DNA of 11,631 nt from X23 sp050251575 (GTDB lineage: Bacteria; Bacillota; Clostridia; SK-Y3). A program made the position numbers and the translations under genes. Under the pieces are notes generated by a model. The model was not told the origin of the DNA. It ran no database searches and saw only the letters and a list, made by a program, of their open reading frames with translations. The stretch is from contig JBFWMP010000089.1 in NCBI GenBank assembly GCA_050251575.1, positions 1 to 11,631 on the forward strand, given 5' to 3'. Below are positions 6,518 through 11,631 of this stretch, piece after piece (position 1 is the first letter of the stretch; every line of letters starts with the position of its first letter).

Positions 6518-7612
6518 TTGAGCTATCAAAATCTATTTTTGGTGCTTTCGTTTATTGTTGCGTTTCTGATCGCTTTTGCCGCCACTCCTTTGGCTAAGGT
6601 TATTGCGTATAAGATTGGTGCGATAGATGTTCCGAAAGATGACAGGAGAATACATAAGAAGCCGATACCTCGATTAGGTGGACTGGCAATTTTCTATGGA
6701 TTTATTATTAGCGTAGTGGCTTTTGTAGAGATTGACAAAAGCATAAGAGGAATATTGCTGGGTGCATTGGTCATTGTGCTTTTAGGGATCATAGATGATG
6801 TGAAACAGTTAAAGGCTAAGGTGAAGCTTGTATTTCAAATTATTGCGGCACTTATTGTCGTATTTCATGGTGTAAGAATTGAAGTACTAACGAATCCTAA
6901 TCTATTTAGTGCAAAAGAAACCATTGAATTAGGATTTTGGTCTGTTCCTTTAACGGTAGCGTGGATTATTGGCGTTACCAATGCAGTGAATCTTATTGAT
7001 GGTTTAGATGGCTTGGCTGCAGGGATATCTTCTATAGCCTCCATATGCTTATTGTTTGTTTCCTTGCTTGCAGGAGAGCCGGTTGGTATAATTAGTTCTA
7101 CGGCTATGATTACAGCAGCCTTAGCAGGATCATGTCTTGGATTTTTGCCTTATAATTTCAATCCGGCAAAGGTATTTATGGGTGATACGGGGGCAACTTT
7201 TCTCGGTTTTATTTTGGCCACTATATCCATACAAGGGCTTTTTAAGTTTTATGCGGTTATATCATTCGCAGCTCCTCTTCTTATTTTAGGATTACCTATT
7301 TTTGATACGGGATATGCGATATTAAGAAGAATGATTCATGGGAAATCAATTATGGAAGCAGATAGAGGACATCTTCATCATCGTTTGATTGACATGGGAT
7401 TCTCACAAAGACAGACAGTAATGATATTATATACAATAAGTGGAATTTTAGGTTTGAGTGCGGTAGTTTTAACAGGCAGTGGCGCTTTTAGTGCGATGGT
7501 ACTTATTTTTTCTGTATTAGTCTTTGTTGTTGCTGGTGCACGCTATAAGTTTGAACCTGCACCACAAGTGATAGAGGCTGATAAAGATGAGAATGATTCT
7601 GCCGAAAAATAA
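6518..7612 (+). CDS. Undecaprenyl-phosphate N-acetylhexosamine-1-phosphate transferase (TagO/WecA family)
   Basis: Integral membrane enzyme that transfers GlcNAc-1-phosphate (or a related sugar phosphate) from UDP-sugar to undecaprenyl phosphate, starting wall teichoic acid or other surface polymers. With the TTG start it has 364 residues. It is a multi-pass MraY/WecA-family protein (PF00953) with all landmark motifs: RRIHKKPIPRLGG in the first cytoplasmic loop, the Asp pair D93-D94 in GIIDD, NAVNLIDGLDG at 155-165, FMGDTG with D223, and HLHHR at 285-289. The extended His motif and the ending are like TagO/WecA and unlike MraY, which uses UDP-MurNAc-pentapeptide. The C-terminus is a charged cytoplasmic tail. 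It has its own promoter and is followed by a hairpin and then the UDP-GlcNAc 2-epimerase gene, which supports a role in surface glycopolymer synthesis. The exact sugar is inferred. Confidence 0.92.
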   Translation: MSYQNLFLVLSFIVAFLIAFAATPLAKVIAYKIGAIDVPKDDRRIHKKPIPRLGGLAIFYGFIISVVAFVEIDKSIRGILLGALVIVLLGIIDDVKQLKAKVKLVFQIIAALIVVFHGVRIEVLTNPNLFSAKETIELGFWSVPLTVAWIIGVTNAVNLIDGLDGLAAGISSIASICLLFVSLLAGEPVGIISSTAMITAALAGSCLGFLPYNFNPAKVFMGDTGATFLGFILATISIQGLFKFYAVISFAAPLLILGLPIFDTGYAILRRMIHGKSIMEADRGHLHHRLIDMGFSQRQTVMILYTISGILGLSAVVLTGSGAFSAMVLIFSVLVFVVAGARYKFEPAPQVIEADKDENDSAEK

Positions 7613-7627
7613 TAAAAGGATAAGTAT

Positions 7628-7668
7628 AGTCACGGACAGCAATCATGCTGTACTGTGGCTTTTATTTT
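7628..7668 (+). terminator. Hairpin terminator between tagO/wecA and wecB
   Basis: An imperfect stem closes with ACAGCA/TGCTGT around the tetraloop ATCA (7642-7645). It continues after a small internal mismatch through CAC/GTG and AG/CT, and is followed by TTTATTTT (7661-7668). It has the form of an intrinsic terminator, though readthrough into wecB seems needed because no convincing promoter was seen between the two genes. Confidence 0.65.
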
Positions 7669-7687
7669 AACATTATTTATAGCAAAA

Positions 7688-7714
7688 AGCTTGGAGTTCT
7701 GAACTCCCAATGCT
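7688..7714 (+). repeat. Local inverted repeat upstream of the heptamer array
   Basis: GGAGTTC-T-GAACTCC (7693-7707) is a perfect 7+1+7 inverted repeat. With small bulges it extends to an AGC/GCT closing stem (7688-7714). The left arm AGCTTGGAG (7688-7696) is also the exact reverse complement of CTCCAAGCT, which occurs in four registers in the array downstream, so alternative pairings are possible. Confidence 0.6.
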
Positions 7715-7729
7715 GAGCCCTAATCCCCG

Positions 7730-7761
7730 AGCTCCAAGCTCCAAGCTCCAAGCTCCAAGCT
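7730..7761 (+). repeat. 7-bp tandem repeat array, (AGCTCCA) x 4.6
   Basis: Four perfect copies of AGCTCCA (7730-7736, 7737-7743, 7744-7750, 7751-7757) and a partial AGCT (7758-7761). The array ends ten bases before the ribosome binding site of wecB. Each unit contains CTCC, which is complementary to the GGAG of that site. Perfect short tandem repeats are prone to slippage, so copy number may vary between strains. Confidence 0.95.
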
Positions 7762-7771
7762 ACTATATAAC

Positions 7772-7779
7772 GGAAGGAG
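7772..7779 (+). promoter_or_regulatory. Ribosome binding site of wecB
   Basis: GGAAGGAG lies seven bases before the ATG at 7787. A TTG codon immediately upstream (7784) is in frame but less likely to be used. The site lies close to the tandem CTCC-containing repeats. Confidence 0.75.
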
Positions 7780-7786
7780 TACATTG

Positions 7787-8935
7787 ATGAAGCAAATAAA
7801 AGTAATGACGATTTTTGGGACAAGACCAGAGGCTATTAAGATGGCCCCATTGGTAAAAGAACTGGAAAGATGTGAGTTTATAGAGTCTATCGTATGTGTA
7901 ACTGCGCAGCATAGGGAAATGCTGGACCAGGTTCTTGATATATTTCAAATAAAGCCTGACTATGATCTTAATATCATGCAGCAGAAACAAAGCTTGATTA
8001 CAATTACCACAAAAGCCTTGGAAGGATTGGATGAAGTTATAAAGCAAGCTCAGCCGGATATTGTGCTGGTTCATGGTGATACCACCACTACTGTTGCAGG
8101 CAGTCTGGCAGCTTTCTATAATAAGGTGAAGGTAGGGCATGTAGAAGCAGGATTAAGAACCTTTGACAAATATTTTCCCTATCCTGAAGAAATAAATAGA
8201 AAGCTTACAGGAGTTTTAGCAGATTTGCATTTTGCACCTACTATGGCCAACAAGGCAAATCTAATTAATGAAAATATCAGTGAGGATACGATATATATAA
8301 CTGGAAATACTGTTATCGATGCATTAAAAACCACAGTTAAAGATGAGTTCGGTTTTAAAACAGAGGAATTGAAAGGACTGAATTACAAAGATCATAGAAT
8401 TATTTTGGTAACAGCACACCGCAGAGAGAATATTGGACAACCTTTGAGAAATATTTGTGAAGCGGTAAAGGAATTGGTGAGTCGATATAATGATGTTGAA
8501 GTTGTATATCCAGTGCATCTTAATCCGGCAGTAAAGGATATGGTATTTGAAATATTGGGAGATATTCCACGTGTCCATCTGATTGAGCCATTAGATGTGG
8601 AGGAGCTTCATAATGTCATGAAAAAATGTTATTTGGTATTAACAGATTCAGGTGGGCTTCAGGAAGAGGCACCTTCTCTCGGTAAGCCGGTACTGGTGCT
8701 TCGAAATGAGACTGAACGCCCGGAAGCTGTAAAAGCAGGAACGGTTAAAATTGCAGGTGTTGATAAGGATATGATTATAAAGCTTTCAGCCATGCTTCTT
8801 GATGAGCCGGAGGAATATGCTGAGATGGCAAAGGCAGTAAATCCTTATGGTGATGGAACAGCTTCGTATAGAATCGTGCAGGCAATTTTATATCATTTTG
8901 GAATAATTAACAATAGAATAAATGATTTTAATTAA
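7787..8935 (+). CDS. wecB: UDP-N-acetylglucosamine 2-epimerase (non-hydrolysing)
   Basis: Interconverts UDP-GlcNAc and UDP-ManNAc in the cytoplasm, supplying ManNAc for teichoic acid linkage units or other surface polymers; called mnaA in Bacillus. The 382 residues match the family. Landmarks: FGTRPEAIKMAPL at the N-terminus, VTAQHREMLDQVL, HGDTTTTVAGS (D98), VGHVEAGLRT (E120), YPEEINRKL (E134), VTAHRREN (H211), and LTDSGGLQEEAPSLGKPVLVLR for UDP binding. D98, E120 and E134 align by motif with the catalytic D95, E117 and E131 of E. coli WecB. The UDP-GlcNAc allosteric-site motif of bacterial enzymes (QHRE with the HRREN loop) is present. It follows the TagO/WecA-type gene, a typical pairing. 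No clear promoter was seen between its upstream hairpin and its start, so expression may depend on readthrough. Confidence 0.96.
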   Translation: MKQIKVMTIFGTRPEAIKMAPLVKELERCEFIESIVCVTAQHREMLDQVLDIFQIKPDYDLNIMQQKQSLITITTKALEGLDEVIKQAQPDIVLVHGDTTTTVAGSLAAFYNKVKVGHVEAGLRTFDKYFPYPEEINRKLTGVLADLHFAPTMANKANLINENISEDTIYITGNTVIDALKTTVKDEFGFKTEELKGLNYKDHRIILVTAHRRENIGQPLRNICEAVKELVSRYNDVEVVYPVHLNPAVKDMVFEILGDIPRVHLIEPLDVEELHNVMKKCYLVLTDSGGLQEEAPSLGKPVLVLRNETERPEAVKAGTVKIAGVDKDMIIKLSAMLLDEPEEYAEMAKAVNPYGDGTASYRIVQAILYHFGIINNRINDFN

Positions 8936-8955
8936 ACAATAATTACGTTAAAACA

Positions 8956-8985
8956 TTGACAATTGTTATACAAAGTAAGTATAAT
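8956..8985 (+). promoter_or_regulatory. Strong sigma-A promoter of the V-ATPase operon
   Basis: Both hexamers are perfect: TTGACA (8956-8961) and TATAAT (8980-8985), with an 18-base spacer. The predicted leader to the ntpF ATG is about 60 bases and shows no recognised riboswitch. The octamer ACAATTGT overlapping the -35 is self-complementary but short. Confidence 0.85.
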
Positions 8986-9038
8986 AAAAACAATATAGCA
9001 ATATTTTACTCAATTCTTACGTTCCATTTATTCATAAT

Positions 9039-9047
9039 AAGGTGGTG
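9039..9047 (+). promoter_or_regulatory. Ribosome binding site that decides the ntpF start
   Basis: AAGGTGGTG precedes three possible starts. The GTG at 9042 lies inside it and the ATG at 9048 is too close, so the ATG at 9054, about eight bases after AAGGTGG, is preferred. Confidence 0.6.
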
Positions 9048-9053
9048 ATGGTA

Positions 9054-9380
9054 ATGTCAATTGATATTTTAAAATCTATTAAGCAAACTGAGTTAGAAGC
9101 TGAGCAGATTAAAAAACAGTCAGTATTAGAAGCGCGTCAAGTTGCAGCAGAAGCCCAAAATCAAGTTATCAAGTTAACAAAACAGGCAGTAGAAGAGGCA
9201 GAAAAGGAAGCAGCGGCAATTATCTTGGAAGCAGAAAAAACTGCCCAAGGTCAAATTAACGTAATTCAGGAACAAACAGTAAAAGAATGCGCTGCTATAA
9301 AGCAGCAGGCTCGCACAAAGGTTGATAGTGCAGTGGATATAATAGTGGGAAGGATTGTGAAGGCCCATGGCAATAGTTAA
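9054..9380 (+). CDS. ntpF: V-type ATPase peripheral-stalk subunit (NtpF / subunit G-H type)
   Basis: A 108-residue, almost wholly helical and highly charged protein rich in Ala, Glu, Gln and Lys, beginning MSIDILKSIKQTELEAEQI and with continuous coiled-coil periodicity through most of its length. This is the character of the small stalk subunit that pairs with subunit E in bacterial/archaeal A/V-type ATPases (PF03179-like; NtpF in E. hirae, AhaH in methanogens). Its place as first gene directly before subunits I and K matches the E. hirae ntpF-ntpI-ntpK order, and its length is close to that of NtpF. The C-terminal motif VDIIVGRIVK is typical of the family. Its last 14 bases overlap the start of ntpI, suggesting translational coupling. 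Low-complexity composition makes sequence-only assignment weaker than the context. Confidence 0.85.
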   Translation: MSIDILKSIKQTELEAEQIKKQSVLEARQVAAEAQNQVIKLTKQAVEEAEKEAAAIILEAEKTAQGQINVIQEQTVKECAAIKQQARTKVDSAVDIIVGRIVKAHGNS

Positions 9381-11331
9381 TATGAATAAGATTTCCCTAA
9401 TCGGCTTAGAATCAGATAAAGACCGGATTATTGAAAGTCTTATGAGAATGGGCGTTGTGGAAATCAATAATATTGAACAGAAGATATCTGAGCAAGAATG
9501 GTCTGGGTTGGTTGAGCGGGATGGCGAGGAAGCAGAGAATGTCCGGATTGAATCAGACGTTGCTCTAATAAAGTCTTCAATAGAATATCTATCGAAGTAT
9601 AATACTCGCAAGAAAGGCTTATTTGAGCCTAAAAGAAAGTTAAGCCGCACACAGTATGATGAAATTATACATAAGCAAGAAGAAATATGGGACAAGGTAA
9701 AACGAATCGGTGAGTATGTAGAACAGCTATCAGCATTGCGGTCAGAAGAAAACAGGCTGAGGAATCTCATTGAATCATTAGAGCCGTGGAAAGCTTTGAG
9801 TGTTCCGGTAGAGGTGGATTCAACAAAAAACACTATCCTTGCAATGGGGGTTGTACCTGCACTGGTAGATACGGATAAGCTGAAAGAAGAGTTGTATGAG
9901 CAGGTTGTGGAGAGTTATTTGAATATAGTGAACCAAGATAATGATCAAAGCTATCTGTTTCTCATTTGTTTTAGCGCACAGGAAGAAGAGGCAATGAGAG
10001 TGCTTAAACAATATGGATTCAGTAAGGTCGCTTTTAAAGAATTAAAAGGGACTATTAGCGAAAATATTGTTAAGGCTGAAAATCAAATTAGAGAAATAGA
10101 GAAAGAACGTAAAAGAATTGATAAGGATATTGCTGCCTTAACCAATGAAAAAGAAAATATTGAAGTATTGCATGACTATCTGCAGAACCAACGGGATAGA
10201 AAAAAGGTATTGAGTAAGCTGGTAAAGACAGATAAGGTTTTCATGCTGGAAGGCTGGCTTCCGGAAGAGGTTGCAGATAAAGTAAGACTGACAATAGAAC
10301 AGCAGTGGGATTGTATGATTGATATTCAGAAACCTGAAAAGGAAGAGGAATTCCCAATATTGCTTAGAAACCACGCACTGGTACAGCCATTTGAGATGAT
10401 TACAGAGTTATATAGTTTGCCTAGTGCTAAAGGAATTGATCCAAACTTATTTATGGCTCCATTTTATTTTGTATTTTTTGGGATGATGGTTAGTGATGCC
10501 GGCTATGGACTCACAATAGCATTAATAACAGGAATTTTTCTTGCAAGGTACAAGCTGGAAGGATTGGTTCATAAACTTGTCAAGCTATTATTCCTTGGAG
10601 GGATTTCGACATTTGTATGGGGGGCATTATTTGGAGGATGGTTTGGAAATATTTTCGATATCCTTACAGGAACGGAAGGATTTATCCGGCCACTATGGTT
10701 TAATCCTCTTGAGGAACCAATGAAGCTGCTTGTATGGGCATTCATTTTTGGCGGGATACACCTGTATGTAGGAATGGGTTTGCAAGCGTATCGGCTTATT
10801 AAAGACGGTAAATATGCAGATGCTTTCTTTGACATAGGATCATGGTATATTTTGCTTACGGGATTGGCATTATTGATTGTTGGAGGATCCCTAGGCTTAA
10901 CTGGACAATATATGGCGATTGCCGGTGCAGCTCTTCTTGTTCTTACACAAGGAAGAAGGGAAAAGGGAATTATTAAAAAGCTGCTTATGGGTGTGTTAAG
11001 CCTTTATAATGTAACAGGATATCTTAGTGACGTATTGTCCTATTCAAGGTTACTGGCTCTGGGGTTAGCTACAGGTGTTATTGCTACAGTTGTTAACACC
11101 ATGGGTACGTTATTCGGATTTAATATAGTGGGGATTATTATTCTCAGTATTGTATTTATTGCCGGACACACATTTAATATATTGATTAATGCACTGGGTG
11201 CTTATGTACATGCAAGTCGTTTGCAGTATGTAGAGTTTTTCGGCAAGTTTTATGAGGGCGGTGGCAAAGCCTTTGAGCCCTTTAAAATAAAAACAAAATA
11301 TATTCAAGTAGAAGATAAGGAGGCAGATTAA
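9367..11331 (+). CDS. ntpI: V-type ATPase subunit I (membrane a-type subunit)
   Basis: The stator subunit that forms the ion half-channels against the rotor ring. It has 654 residues, close to E. hirae NtpI. Residues about 1-340 are cytoplasmic with long charged coiled coils (for example around 235-285). From about 359 the membrane domain begins with LFMAPFYFVFFGMMVSDAGYGL (split here: LFMAPFYFVF then FGMMVSDAGYGL), a family hallmark, followed by several hydrophobic helices. The essential channel arginine is R561, in SYSRLLALGLATGVIA, equivalent to the conserved Arg of the yeast Vph1/archaeal a subunits. A final helix and AGHTFNILINALGAYVHASRLQ-type ending region (GAYVHASRLQYVEFF) are also conserved. 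The start at 9367 overlaps ntpF by 14 bases; GAAGG lies unusually close (three bases), with GGGAAGG further upstream, so coupling rather than a classic spacing may drive initiation. ntpK follows after two bases. Confidence 0.95.
   Translation: MAIVNMNKISLIGLESDKDRIIESLMRMGVVEINNIEQKISEQEWSGLVERDGEEAENVRIESDVALIKSSIEYLSKYNTRKKGLFEPKRKLSRTQYDEIIHKQEEIWDKVKRIGEYVEQLSALRSEENRLRNLIESLEPWKALSVPVEVDSTKNTILAMGVVPALVDTDKLKEELYEQVVESYLNIVNQDNDQSYLFLICFSAQEEEAMRVLKQYGFSKVAFKELKGTISENIVKAENQIREIEKERKRIDKDIAALTNEKENIEVLHDYLQNQRDRKKVLSKLVKTDKVFMLEGWLPEEVADKVRLTIEQQWDCMIDIQKPEKEEEFPILLRNHALVQPFEMITELYSLPSAKGIDPNLFMAPFYFVFFGMMVSDAGYGLTIALITGIFLARYKLEGLVHKLVKLLFLGGISTFVWGALFGGWFGNIFDILTGTEGFIRPLWFNPLEEPMKLLVWAFIFGGIHLYVGMGLQAYRLIKDGKYADAFFDIGSWYILLTGLALLIVGGSLGLTGQYMAIAGAALLVLTQGRREKGIIKKLLMGVLSLYNVTGYLSDVLSYSRLLALGLATGVIATVVNTMGTLFGFNIVGIIILSIVFIAGHTFNILINALGAYVHASRLQYVEFFGKFYEGGGKAFEPFKIKTKYIQVEDKEAD
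11317..11323 (+). promoter_or_regulatory. Strong ribosome binding site of ntpK within the ntpI 3' end
   Basis: A perfect AAGGAGG lies ten bases before the ntpK ATG, within the last codons of ntpI. A strong site fits the need to make many more K (rotor ring) copies than I copies per enzyme. Confidence 0.75.
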
Positions 11332-11333
11332 TT

Positions 11334-11631
11334 ATGACAGGGGTAAATTGGGTTGAATTTTTGTTTAATGGAAATTTCTTAGCAATGATGGGTGCTGCTT
11401 TAGCGGTATTGTTAGCAGGAACCGGTTCAGCAAAGGGTGTTGGTATTGTTGGTGAGGCTGCTGCAGGAGTGGTTACAGAAGATCCGAGTAAGTTTGGTCA
11501 AGCATTATTGCTTCAGGCACTTCCTGGAACACAAGGTATTTATGGTTTATTGACTGCATTTGTTATTTTAAATAAGATTGGTGTAGTTGGTGGAACGATG
11601 CAAAACCTGACAACGCAGCAAGGATTCTATT
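11334..11631 (+). CDS. ntpK: V-type ATPase subunit K (proteolipid rotor subunit), 3'-partial
   Basis: Forms the membrane rotor ring that carries the coupling ion. Only the first 99 residues lie in the window; the frame runs open off the right edge. Visible: a first transmembrane helix (LAMMGAALAVLLAGTGSAKG), the loop VGEAAAGVVTEDPSKFGQ, and a second helix with LLLQALPGTQGIYGLL, closely resembling E. hirae NtpK. Residues L63, T66, Q67 and Y70 correspond to the Na+-contacting L61, T64, Q65 and Y68 of E. hirae NtpK. Helix 2 has no ion-binding carboxylate, as in E. hirae, where the key glutamate is in the second hairpin, which is beyond this window. The gene starts two bases after ntpI. Confidence 0.95.
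   Translation, partial: MTGVNWVEFLFNGNFLAMMGAALAVLLAGTGSAKGVGIVGEAAAGVVTEDPSKFGQALLLQALPGTQGIYGLLTAFVILNKIGVVGGTMQNLTTQQGFY

Noticed and set aside
7730..7761. The tandem repeats as a CRISPR array
   Set aside because: The unit is only 7 bp and copies are directly adjacent with no spacers; no cas genes are present.
7763..8140. A 125-codon open frame on the minus strand over the start of wecB
   Set aside because: It is antisense to the conserved N-terminal domain of the epimerase and its translation resembles no family; an accidental frame.
9174..9833. A 219-codon open frame on the minus strand across the end of ntpF and the start of ntpI
   Set aside because: It is fully antisense to two well-supported V-ATPase genes, is rich in Ser/Cys/Leu runs with no recognisable domain, and has no promoter or ribosome binding site of note.

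Overview
The window looks like chromosome from a low-GC, endospore-forming member of the Clostridia (Bacillota). The evidence is AT-rich composition, strong AAGGAGG-type ribosome binding sites, canonical TTGACA/TATAAT promoters, a Spo0E-family sporulation phosphatase, and a bacterial V-type ATPase operon in the ntpF-ntpI-ntpK order known from Enterococcus hirae. Species cannot be named from the sequence alone.

Layout. (1) Positions 1-2697, plus strand: the 3' part of a membrane-anchored c-di-GMP enzyme (extracytoplasmic ABC-substrate-binding-like sensor, transmembrane helix, coiled coil, GGDEF, EAL). One base after its stop begins a 49-residue Spo0E-like protein. (2) Positions 2687-3886, minus strand: Y-family DNA polymerase IV (dinB), overlapping the Spo0E-like gene tail-to-tail by 11 bp. 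(3) Positions 3887-4084: a divergent intergenic region with a promoter on each strand and two inverted repeats placed like operators. (4) Positions 4085-6321, plus: a PLP-dependent fold-type I aminotransferase and tryptophanyl-tRNA synthetase (trpS), probably one operon ending in a hairpin terminator. (5) Positions 6425-8935, plus: a TagO/WecA-type undecaprenyl-phosphate sugar-1-phosphate transferase and a UDP-GlcNAc 2-epimerase (wecB/mnaA). Between them lie a terminator-like hairpin and an array of 7-bp tandem repeats. (6) From 8956 to the right edge, plus: a strong promoter and the first three genes of the V-type ATPase operon (ntpF, ntpI and a partial ntpK).

How the genes fit together. The lipid-carrier transferase and the epimerase feed surface glycopolymer synthesis (teichoic acid or related). 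The aminotransferase and TrpRS form an amino-acid metabolism/translation pair. The V-ATPase proteolipid keeps the first-hairpin residues that bind Na+ in E. hirae NtpK, so a sodium-translocating enzyme is plausible. In B. subtilis and several clostridia the F-type ATP synthase operon follows the epimerase gene; here a V-type operon does. No complete novel system is evident. The best leads are the c-di-GMP enzyme/Spo0E pair, the heptamer array in front of wecB, and the operator-like palindromes between dinB and the aminotransferase.
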